Positions 1 to 6,077 of a stretch of DNA of 6,939 nt are shown one piece after another (positions within the stretch are counted from its first letter, which is position 1; every line of letters starts with the position of its first letter). A program made the position numbers and the translations under genes. The notes beneath the pieces are model-generated. The model did not search any database. It was not told where the DNA came from and worked only from the letters and a program-made list of their open reading frames with translations. This stretch comes from AM-2324 sp042091035 (GTDB lineage Bacteria; Bacteroidota; Bacteroidia; Chitinophagales; Saprospiraceae), in contig JBELIG010000173.1 of assembly GCA_042091035.1 (NCBI GenBank), positions 1-6,939 on the forward strand. The letters are read 5' to 3'.

Positions 1-1
1 T

Positions 2-1078
2 GATTTACCAGATGGGGACTATTATATTCAAGTTCAAGATACAATAGCAGAGCTTAATTTTACAGTATTCAATAATGGTTCGGAGTCTTTAGATAGTGAT
101 GTAGATCCCCTAAGCGGACAAAGTGATTTGGTCAATCTTAATGGAGGAATATGTTATGAAGATTTAGATGCTGGATTTAAAGATGCTTGTATCCCTGTAG
201 AGGAAGCTGGCACTATTGGGTATGACCAAGCAATTTGTGGATTTTTAAATATACCTGAAGAATTGGTAGAGATTACTCCTGCAAGTGGTGGGGCACAACC
301 CTACGAGTATGTTTGGTTGAAGTCATATAACTATGGGCCTATAAATAATGGTACTTGGTTCCCTATACCGAATTCTAATGCACCTAATTATCAACCACAA
401 GCTCTTTCGCATACTACTTATTTTATTCGCTGTGTTCGCTCAGTTGGGTGTACATCGTTTATAGAGTCTAATGTTGTTGAGATATTCGTTGATCCAGATA
501 TAGTAAGCAATATAACTGCCCCGAATTATACATGTGTCAATGAACCGATTACTCTGACAGCTGCTGACAATGGCCCCGGAGCAAGCTATGAATGGTATTT
601 GAATGGTGTTCAAGTAAATATTCCGTTAAATTCATTGAACCTAGTCTTGTCTTTTGGAGAGGTTGGATATCATGAAGTTGAATTGATTGTTTATCTAGGA
701 GATTGTACCTCATATTCTACGAAGCCTTTTTACGTTTTAGACGATGTAGCCTTTTGTAATACAGCTCCCTTGCCTGGTGGCGATGATCAGGATGCTGGTT
801 TTTTTACAAATGATTCAGCAGCGGAGAATTTTTCAGTTATTCCTACGTTGATTTATCAAGAGCAGGCTAGAGTGAAATTAGATGGCTTCCGAGTTTCAGA
901 TATAAATGATGTTTATGCCCTGGACGTTAATGGTCGTGTTCACGTTATTTCTTTAGATCAACTTAGCGATAAGGATGCAATTTTCAATACTGATACTATG
1001 AGCCCCGGCGTTTATTTGATAAATATTCAACTTAGCAATGGTAAATATTTGAGTCGAAAGTGCATTATCATGCATTAA
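2..1078 (+). CDS. C-terminal part of a large secreted surface protein: SdrD_B-like, Ig/PKD-like and T9SS sorting domains (5' end missing)
   Basis: The reading frame is open from base 2 to TAA at 1076-1078, giving 358 residues with the N-terminus outside the window. The TTG at 128 lies inside the first domain and is not a real start. Residues 1-61 look like the end of an SdrD_B-like beta-sandwich domain: LPDGDYYIQV, then LDSDVDPLSG, then YEDLDAGFKD. Residues about 65-165 resemble an Ig-like module (SGGAQPYEYVW, then YFIRCVRSVGC). Residues about 168-247 resemble a PKD-type module (CVNEPITLTA, then ASYEWYLNG). Residues about 275-358 form a T9SS type A-like sorting domain ending MSPGVYLINIQLSNGKYLSR plus a short basic tail. 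By family knowledge this domain directs export across the outer membrane and surface attachment or release after cleavage. The usual PNP near its start is replaced by IPTLIY. Adhesin or structural roles are inferred; the ligand is unknown. Confidence 0.85.
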   Translation, partial: DLPDGDYYIQVQDTIAELNFTVFNNGSESLDSDVDPLSGQSDLVNLNGGICYEDLDAGFKDACIPVEEAGTIGYDQAICGFLNIPEELVEITPASGGAQPYEYVWLKSYNYGPINNGTWFPIPNSNAPNYQPQALSHTTYFIRCVRSVGCTSFIESNVVEIFVDPDIVSNITAPNYTCVNEPITLTAADNGPGASYEWYLNGVQVNIPLNSLNLVLSFGEVGYHEVELIVYLGDCTSYSTKPFYVLDDVAFCNTAPLPGGDDQDAGFFTNDSAAENFSVIPTLIYQEQARVKLDGFRVSDINDVYALDVNGRVHVISLDQLSDKDAIFNTDTMSPGVYLINIQLSNGKYLSRKCIIMH

Positions 1079-1107
1079 TGTTTTTCATATTACAAAACTT
1101 GTAATTT

Positions 1108-1125
1108 AAAGACAATCAGTCTTTT
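1108..1125 (+). terminator. Weak candidate intrinsic terminator after the surface protein
   Basis: AAAGAC (1108-1113) and GTCTTT (1119-1124) form a 6-bp stem with a 5-base loop, followed by only one more T before G. A second AT-only hairpin lies just upstream: ATTACAA (1089-1095) pairs with TTGTAAT (1099-1105). Both are short and the T-tract is poor, so termination here may be partial. Confidence 0.35.
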
Positions 1126-1128
1126 GTA

Positions 1129-1157
1129 TTGCAAGTCTTTGTTGTTACTTAGTTTTG
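1129..1157 (+). promoter_or_regulatory. Candidate Bacteroidota promoter for the CAP-domain gene
   Basis: TAGTTTTG at 1150-1157 matches the Bacteroidota -7 consensus TAnnTTTG. A TTG at 1129-1131 lies 18 bases upstream, in the -33 position. The predicted transcript start is near 1162-1165. That is downstream of the first in-frame ATG at 1159, so use of this promoter would force translation to begin at 1222 or 1231. The match is by eye only; such AT-rich words also occur by chance. Confidence 0.45.
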
Positions 1158-1230
1158 AATGCTCAATAATTTAAGTAAATTAGGTATTATTAAAACTAGA
1201 GTCATTAGTGATTCTAAATTTATGTTGTAT

Positions 1231-1725
1231 ATGGTTCTGAAAAATTATTATTTAATCATTTTGTTGATTTCTTCAGTTTTATTTGGGAATTGTTCTTCGG
1301 ATGAGGTGGTTATTTCTGACAATCTTGATCCAATAGAGGAAGATCTTCTTAGGACAATAAATGAATTTAGATTAGCTGGAGATAATTGTGGATCGGGCTT
1401 GAGTCAGAACGCTGGCAATTTAAGTTGGAATTTCTTGTTAGAAGAGATTGCTAGATCACATGCAAATGATATGAATACTAATAACTTTTTTGGACATGAG
1501 GGGTCAAACGGTTCTACTGTCGGAAGCAGAGCAGCAGACTTTGATTATGCCTTCAGTACAATAGGCGAAAATATAGCGAATGGGTTTACGACTGTTGAAT
1601 CAGTTATGGATGGCTGGATTAATTCTTCTAGCCATTGTGAACTCTTAGTTAACGATAACTTCACCGAAGTCGGTGTTGTAAGAGTGAATGATATATGGGT
1701 GATGGTTTTGGCCGCCCCTCTTTAA
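1231..1725 (+). CDS. Small CAP/SCP-like domain protein, probable lipoprotein
   Basis: From ATG 1231 the product is 164 residues. The frame also has ATGs at 1222 and 1159. 1231 is preferred because Lys4 is followed directly by a hydrophobic stretch (YYLIILLISSVLF), and the best promoter lies too far downstream for 1159. Cys21 in LFGNCSSDE may be a lipidation site, but Asn before the Cys is a poor lipobox residue, so a plain signal peptide is possible. Residues about 36-160 are a bacterial CAP domain: INEFR, CGSG, a W-N pair before the first helix, HANDM (His77), FGHEGSNGSTVG (His89), GENIANG (Glu113), SSSHC (His135) and FTEVGVV. Cys53 and Cys136 are placed to form a disulfide, as in relatives. 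The family is extracytoplasmic; biochemical activity of bacterial members is mostly unknown. No hydrolase activity is claimed. It ends in its own terminator and appears monocistronic. Confidence 0.85.
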   Translation: MVLKNYYLIILLISSVLFGNCSSDEVVISDNLDPIEEDLLRTINEFRLAGDNCGSGLSQNAGNLSWNFLLEEIARSHANDMNTNNFFGHEGSNGSTVGSRAADFDYAFSTIGENIANGFTTVESVMDGWINSSSHCELLVNDNFTEVGVVRVNDIWVMVLAAPL

Positions 1726-1759
1726 ATATCAGGATCTCACAAAACTATTGATCGAATTT

Positions 1760-1797
1760 AAAGACCATTGAAGTAAAATACTTCTTTGGTCTTTTTT
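1760..1797 (+). terminator. Intrinsic terminator of the CAP-domain gene
   Basis: Bases 1760-1775 pair with 1779-1794: 8 bp (AAAGACCA with TGGTCTTT), a 2x2 internal mismatch, then 6 bp (GAAGTA with TACTTC), closed by an AAA loop. A six-T run spans 1792-1797. It lies 35 bases after the stop codon, which is typical placement. Confidence 0.8.
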
Positions 1798-1878
1798 AAT
1801 TCAATGTTTGAGGTCATCTTGATTAATAGAGAATGTTAACTTGGTAAATTGCAGGTTATTTGCAAAAAGAAAAATAAT

Positions 1879-1912
1879 GAGCACTTCGGAATAATTCCGA
1901 AGTGCTCTTTTT
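1879..1912 (+). terminator. Strong stand-alone intrinsic terminator
   Basis: GAGCACTTCGGAAT (1879-1892) is perfectly complementary to ATTCCGAAGTGCTC (1894-1907) around a single central A; in RNA it would fold as a stem of about 12 bp with a small AT loop. TTTTT follows at 1908-1912. The A-rich flank at 1864-1876 gives a T-rich tract on the other strand, so it might also work in reverse. No gene ends just before it: the CAP gene already terminates at 1797. Confidence 0.8.
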
Positions 1913-2057
1913 GTGTTCATGAGTTTAGGTTAGAAAAAAATTGAAGTAAATGCTTTGTCTCATCTATTTAGAAAAATAGCAATTAGAACGCGACTCTCCC
2001 CCCCAGGAGTAATGCGTTATTATTGTCATTTATCCTCATCAATCAAATGTATATATT

Positions 2058-2108
2058 GGACTTTGAATGTTTTTTTTCGAATAGGACATTTTTTATTTGA
2101 AACGGGAC
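2058..2108. promoter_or_regulatory. Three spaced GGAC words in T-rich DNA, possible regulator-binding region
   Basis: GGAC occurs at 2058-2061, 2084-2087 and 2105-2108, spaced 26 and 21 bases. Each is followed by a T-rich run; the last two share GGACA followed by a T-rich stretch. The set lies 64-114 bases before the regulator's start, a reasonable place for autoregulatory sites of an AraC-type protein, which usually bind direct repeats. This is inference from position and repetition only; the words are short. Confidence 0.2.
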
Positions 2109-2171
2109 AATTCTTTTTTTTAGCGGTAATTCTTATATTGAAACATAAATTTTATCCCAAAATTCAAGTTT

Positions 2172-5006
2172 TTGAATATTAAAGTACTAGTCTCATTAAT
2201 CCTTCTTATAACAGCTATGCCTTTGCATGGCTATGATTCTTTTGGTAAAGGCCATAAGCATGATGCTGCAACCAGTGCAGTTCATTCTGATAGCTTAATT
2301 TTCCATATTGAAGAAAGATTAAAAGTTGTAAATAATTTTCTTTTCCAAGAATTACTTGATAGCGCTCATATATATGTCGATCCATTGGTCGAAGAAGTTT
2401 CTAGTTTAGATTTACTAGAATCGAATCTTAGTCTTCGAGTACGGCTGGCAAAAATATATTCATTTGATTTGGAATGTGAATCAGGAGCAGCACTTGAATT
2501 AGCTTTTGATTTGATTGAAACTTGTAAGGAACAAGAAAATTGGTTGATTCTTGCATGGTCATATTTGCTTGTAGAAAGAGTGTTTGAATTTCAGGAGAAG
2601 CCTAAGCAATCTATCGTTTACCTCGAAAAATGTTTAGACCTCGTAAAGACTTACGGATTAGAGCAACCTTACCCTACACTGTGTATTCGCTTTTCTAGGT
2701 ACCATAAACAGTTTGGTGGCGAAAAGGAGAGTTTCTTTTACCTTGAAGAGGCATTGGATGCATCGCGCCGGCTTTATGAGTCTCAAAATGAAGTGTTTTC
2801 AAAGAGGAAATTTGAAGATGTAACCTTAGATTTTGCTACTTCAAATACGCTAATGGGTTTTTATTATCAAAAATTAGGTGATAAAGATAATGCACAATAT
2901 TATTTTGATGAGGCTTCTCGCGCTTACCAAAAGGTAAATGATGACTTTCATTTGCTTTGGTCATATCTTCATCTTTCCAAGATGCATTATGAAATAGGGG
3001 ATATCCATCTGGCTTTAGTATACAGTGATAATTGTCAATATCTCAAGCCAGAGATTTTTCAGACTTACGGTCATTTTGGCCAATACTTAGAGAGCAAAGC
3101 CTTACTTCATCGAGCTTTAGTTTTTCATAAAGTCGGTCAGCTAGATTCCGCATTTTATGCACAGAGAAAAGGATATGAAATTGCATTAGACTATGAACGT
3201 CATAAAGATTTCGCAATTGTTGCCAAGGTGGAGGCTGAATATACGGATGCACTTAAAGCCTTGAAAATTGAACAACAATCCGAACTTTTGGTAAAGGATA
3301 AGAATTTGATCATAGGCTTGGTGTTTATTATTATTACCTCCTTTATTCTCATTGGTTTGATTGTTTATTTTTATCAAAAATTGAGAGCAGCAAACCTAAA
3401 AACAAGAATACAGTCCGAACAACTCAAAGAACTTGATCAGGTGAAATCTAACTTTTTCGCAAACATTTCACATGAACTAAGAACACCACTAAGCCTTATT
3501 TTAGGTCCTCTGTCTTTCTTACTAAGTCGAGAACGTTCTTGGGATGAAAAAATGCTTAAGAACCAGCTGGAAGTCATGCAGAGGAACGGCGAGAGTTTAA
3601 TGAAATTGATAGAAGAGATACTTGACCTATCTAAAATGGAATTCAATAGGCTAGAACTACATGAGCAGCCCACTCCTCTGTTAGAATATTTTCAACAACT
3701 TTGGAATTCATTTAAGCCACAATTTGATTTTCAAGACATTAGACACAGTCTTGATATAGAGGTGTCTCCTGATTTAAGCATTTTATTGGATCAAAATAAA
3801 ATGACTAAGATTATAAATAACCTATTAAGTAATGCTATTAAGTTTACGTCCGATGACGGTGAAGTTGTTTTAAAGCTAACTGTCTCTAATTCAGATATCT
3901 TTATTGAAGTATCAGATTCTGGACAAGGCATTCACCCAACAGATCTTCCTCATGTTTTTGAGCGTTATTATCAATCTAAACGTGCAGAAAATAAATTGAG
4001 AGGAGGGTCTGGTATAGGTTTAGCTTTGGTTAGTGAATATGCTAAATTGATGGGAGGAACGGTATCTGTAAATAGCACCTTAGGAAAGGGGAGTGTTTTT
4101 TATTTTAGTTTCCCTAAAAAAGTTGTTCAACCTCAATTGTATATTAATGATATCCAGGAAAAAGTCTCTAACGAAGGAGGTGTGTTTTCTATTGGCAAGA
4201 ATTATTCTATTCTAGTCGTAGAAGACAATAATGATATGAGGGATTTTATATATCAATTGCTTAGAACAAGATATAGCCATGTTATAGTAGCAAAAGATGG
4301 TGCAGAGGCTCTGCAGATCCTAAAGGAAGAGGATCGAAAAATTGATTTGATTATCTCTGATGTCATGATGCCCAAAGTAGATGGTTTGATGCTTTTAAAA
4401 GAAGTTAAGGGAAATATAAAATGGAATAATATTCCTGTCATCATGCTCACTGCATTGCATACAGAAAACGATAAACTAAAAGCTCTTACCATCGGAGTGG
4501 ACGATTATTTAACTAAGCCATTTTCCGTTCCAGAGCTTTTGACGAGAGTGCAAAACCTTTTGTATAATCATCAGCAACGCCTGAATTGGAGACTGGAAAA
4601 TATAGATGAAAAACCTTCTGCGTCCGGTGAGCAAGATTTAGGTTTAGCCAAAGCAATTATGGCAAGAGATAAAAAGTGGATTGAAGAGCTTACCAGTCAT
4701 ATAGAAAATCACTCCAATCAGGAACGATTAAATGTAGATGTCCTTGCCGAATTGGTGTTTTATAGTCCACGACAATTGACAAGGAAGTTGAAACCTTTAA
4801 CTGGGCTTTCACCTGCAAAGTTTATAAAAGAGGTTCGGTTACAAAAGGGCAGGAGATTACTCGAACAAGGGGATTATTTTTCTATTTCTGATGTGGCATA
4901 TAGTAGTGGTTTTGAAAATCACACTACCTTTTCAATAGCCTTTAAAAATCGCTTTGGTAAATCACCATCTAATTATACGAAACAGGCAGGAAGTGTCAAA
5001 GTGTGA
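2172..5006 (+). CDS. Hybrid two-component regulator: periplasmic TPR-like sensor, histidine kinase, receiver, AraC DNA-binding domain
   Basis: This 944-residue one-protein phosphorelay has a signal peptide at 1-20 (MNIK, then LVSLILLITA), helical TPR-like repeats about 45-365 (for example LMGFYYQKLGDKDNAQYYF), a membrane segment about 379-401 and a linking helix 403-428. HisKA follows with acceptor His434 in ISHELRTPL. The ATPase domain has N-box NNLLSNAIKFT (549-559), DSGQGI (582-587), VFERYY and GGSGIGLAL (611-619). The receiver, about 678-798, has Glu684/Asp685, acceptor Asp730, Thr760 and Lys782. The AraC domain, about 850-936, has helix-turn-helix segments near 854-876 and 903-925. All key catalytic residues are present. 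The start is probably TTG 2172: it alone supplies the full signal peptide, TGA at 2139-2141 blocks upstream extension, and the first ATG (2217) would lose the signal. The sensor is TPR-like, not the beta-propeller of polysaccharide-sensing HTCS proteins. Ligand and targets are unknown. Confidence 0.93.
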   Translation: MNIKVLVSLILLITAMPLHGYDSFGKGHKHDAATSAVHSDSLIFHIEERLKVVNNFLFQELLDSAHIYVDPLVEEVSSLDLLESNLSLRVRLAKIYSFDLECESGAALELAFDLIETCKEQENWLILAWSYLLVERVFEFQEKPKQSIVYLEKCLDLVKTYGLEQPYPTLCIRFSRYHKQFGGEKESFFYLEEALDASRRLYESQNEVFSKRKFEDVTLDFATSNTLMGFYYQKLGDKDNAQYYFDEASRAYQKVNDDFHLLWSYLHLSKMHYEIGDIHLALVYSDNCQYLKPEIFQTYGHFGQYLESKALLHRALVFHKVGQLDSAFYAQRKGYEIALDYERHKDFAIVAKVEAEYTDALKALKIEQQSELLVKDKNLIIGLVFIIITSFILIGLIVYFYQKLRAANLKTRIQSEQLKELDQVKSNFFANISHELRTPLSLILGPLSFLLSRERSWDEKMLKNQLEVMQRNGESLMKLIEEILDLSKMEFNRLELHEQPTPLLEYFQQLWNSFKPQFDFQDIRHSLDIEVSPDLSILLDQNKMTKIINNLLSNAIKFTSDDGEVVLKLTVSNSDIFIEVSDSGQGIHPTDLPHVFERYYQSKRAENKLRGGSGIGLALVSEYAKLMGGTVSVNSTLGKGSVFYFSFPKKVVQPQLYINDIQEKVSNEGGVFSIGKNYSILVVEDNNDMRDFIYQLLRTRYSHVIVAKDGAEALQILKEEDRKIDLIISDVMMPKVDGLMLLKEVKGNIKWNNIPVIMLTALHTENDKLKALTIGVDDYLTKPFSVPELLTRVQNLLYNHQQRLNWRLENIDEKPSASGEQDLGLAKAIMARDKKWIEELTSHIENHSNQERLNVDVLAELVFYSPRQLTRKLKPLTGLSPAKFIKEVRLQKGRRLLEQGDYFSISDVAYSSGFENHTTFSIAFKNRFGKSPSNYTKQAGSVKV

Positions 5007-5201
5007 TTTTTCTATTGTGAATTCCATGATGAATTTATCATGCTTTCCAGAACTTGTTTCTCTTTACAAGCTTTCTTTGAACCATTTAGATAAGCAGGTC
5101 TGTTCATGGTTTAAGCCTGTAGTGTAGGTTGTTCGATTTTCTGAACCTAAATGTTTATTTACAATCCTTAAAAGAATATATATACTTGGCTGTGACAATA
5201 C

Positions 5202-5219
5202 TTAGCGAAAATTCGCTAA
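5202..5219. promoter_or_regulatory. 18-base palindrome, candidate operator upstream of the etfB promoter
   Basis: TTAGCGAA (5202-5209) and TTCGCTAA (5212-5219) are perfect inverted 8-mers around AA. The centre is roughly 52 bases before the predicted transcript start, and the site ends 6 bases before the -33 element. This fits a dimeric activator touching RNA polymerase, or a repressor. No T-run follows, so it is a poor terminator. The binding protein is unknown. Confidence 0.5.
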
Positions 5220-5225
5220 ATTGCC

Positions 5226-5256
5226 TTTGTATTCACTGCAATTTCTTTTATATTTG
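5226..5256 (+). promoter_or_regulatory. Consensus-like Bacteroidota housekeeping promoter for etfBA
   Basis: TTTG at 5226-5229 and TATATTTG at 5249-5256 match the Bacteroidota -33 (TTTG) and -7 (TAnnTTTG) elements, separated by 19 bases, as expected for the primary sigma factor of this phylum. Transcription should start near 5261-5264, leaving a leader of about 45 bases before the etfB ATG at 5308. Confidence 0.75.
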
Positions 5257-5259
5257 TCG

Positions 5260-5278
5260 TGAGTTTTGACTAAACTCA
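5260..5278. promoter_or_regulatory. Dyad at the predicted etfB transcript start
   Basis: TGAGTTT (5260-5266) and AAACTCA (5272-5278) form a 7-bp inverted repeat with a TGACT centre. As DNA it would be a repressor site over the start point. As RNA it would place a hairpin at or near the 5' end of the message. The T6 run (5285-5290) comes six bases after the stem, so it is a poor attenuator. Confidence 0.35.
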
Positions 5279-5307
5279 ACCCAATTTTTTATAAGTAAAT
5301 TATAGAG

Positions 5308-6048
5308 ATGAAACTTCTTGTTTGTATAAGTAAAACGCCGGAAACGACATCAACGATTAAATTCGTAGATGGAGGTAAGGCATTAGATACGGATGGTCTT
5401 AAATATATCATGAACCCATATGATGAGTGGTACGCACTTGTTAGAGCTCTAGAGCTTAAGGAAGCTGTTGGTGGCACAGTGACTGTGGTAAATGTAGGAT
5501 CATCAGAAAATGATACTGTGATTAGAAAAGCATTGGCAATAGGGGCTGATGATGCTACAAGAATCAACGGTGAGCCCACCAGTGCTATGGCAACCGCTAA
5601 AATGATTGCTGATTTTGCAAAAGATCAAAGTTTTGATGCCATCTTTTGTGGTAAAGAAACAATTGATTATAATTCTGCCGAGGTTCCAGCAATGTTAGCA
5701 GAGCTATTAGATCTGCCTTATATTCCTTTGGCTAAAAGCATGGAAGTAGATGGCAATTCAGCTAAGGTTGTGCGTGATATTGAGGGTGGTAGTGAAACAG
5801 TGCAATTGGATTTCCCATTTGTACTATCTGCTTCCAAAGGTCTTGCTGAGCAGCGAATCCCTAATATGAGAGGAATAATGATGGCTAAGCGTAAAGCGCT
5901 AAATGTTGTTGAACCAAATGCAACTGTTGATCAGGCAGTTGTTTCAGCATATGAATTGCCTTCTGATAAGCAGGGTGTGAAACTTATCGATCCTGACAAT
6001 GTAGAGGAATTGGTTCGTTTGCTAAAAGAAGAGGCTAAGGCTATCTAA
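5308..6048 (+). CDS. etfB: Electron transfer flavoprotein beta subunit (EtfB/FixA family)
   Basis: EtfB pairs with EtfA to form a soluble cytoplasmic flavoprotein that accepts electrons from acyl-CoA and other flavin dehydrogenases and passes them to the respiratory chain. The 246-residue product has normal family length. Visible features are the N-terminal strand MKLLVCISKTPE, the nucleotide-site motif MNPYDEW (35-41), the strand TVTVVNVG with RKALAIGADDA, the AMP-site loop GKETIDYNSAEVPAML (115-130), GGSETVQL (160-167) and the docking segment SASKGLAEQRIPNMRGI (174-190). Leu179 probably matches the leucine anchor that inserts into partner dehydrogenases, by alignment in memory to human ETF-beta. 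The AMP loop lacks the DGDTAQV-type sequence I associate with electron-bifurcating EtfB, so a conventional role is favoured, though not proven. ATG 5308 is the first codon of the conserved strand, preceded by A-rich sequence and no clear Shine-Dalgarno. etfA follows 29 bases later. Confidence 0.96.
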   Translation: MKLLVCISKTPETTSTIKFVDGGKALDTDGLKYIMNPYDEWYALVRALELKEAVGGTVTVVNVGSSENDTVIRKALAIGADDATRINGEPTSAMATAKMIADFAKDQSFDAIFCGKETIDYNSAEVPAMLAELLDLPYIPLAKSMEVDGNSAKVVRDIEGGSETVQLDFPFVLSASKGLAEQRIPNMRGIMMAKRKALNVVEPNATVDQAVVSAYELPSDKQGVKLIDPDNVEELVRLLKEEAKAI

Positions 6049-6077
6049 TTTATTGACAATATTAAATTCTATATAAA

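Larger units (their letters stand above)
1726..2171. other. 446-base intergenic region between the CAP gene and the hybrid regulator
   Basis: No convincing protein gene is seen on either strand. The region contains two intrinsic terminators (1760-1797 and 1879-1912), a C7 tract at 1998-2004 that is striking in AT-rich surroundings, and from about 2040 to 2171 a very AT-rich stretch with 8-base T-runs and three GGAC words. No exact TAnnTTTG promoter was found for the downstream regulator; TATATTG at 2134-2140 is a near match but has no TTG at a suitable distance. The regulator's promoter is therefore not located. Confidence 0.7.
5007..5307. other. 301-base intergenic region ahead of etfB
   Basis: No gene is seen on either strand. 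A small dyad CATGAT (5025-5030) with ATCATG (5037-5042) follows the regulator's stop but has no T-run, so a clear intrinsic terminator for the regulator is lacking. Further in, TAGGTT and AACCTA around 5125-5150 can pair weakly. The last 110 bases carry the etfB control elements listed separately: palindrome, promoter and transcript-start dyad. Confidence 0.7.

Noticed and set aside
1767..1950. 11-base direct repeat ATTGAAGTAAA at 1767-1777 and 1940-1950, considered as an attachment site or short duplication
   Set aside because: One copy is part of a terminator stem, the word is AT-rich and short, and no integrase or mobile gene is nearby. Chance is sufficient.
1955..2182. 75-residue open frame starting at TTG before the regulator
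   Set aside because: It has low-complexity composition driven by T-runs (Phe/Leu/Ile), crosses the C7 tract, has no family resemblance, and overlaps the regulator's start. Chance frame in AT-rich DNA.
3043..4492. Minus-strand open frames of 63-79 residues inside the regulator gene
   Set aside because: They lie antisense to strongly conserved kinase and receiver coding sequence, with no recognisable domain. Shadow frames.
5202..5219. Palindrome considered as the terminator of the hybrid regulator gene
   Set aside because: No T-run follows and it lies almost 200 bases after the stop codon but directly against the etfB -33 element, so an operator is the better reading.
5289..5579. 96-residue minus-strand open frame over the start of etfB
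   Set aside because: Antisense to conserved EtfB coding sequence with no recognisable motifs.
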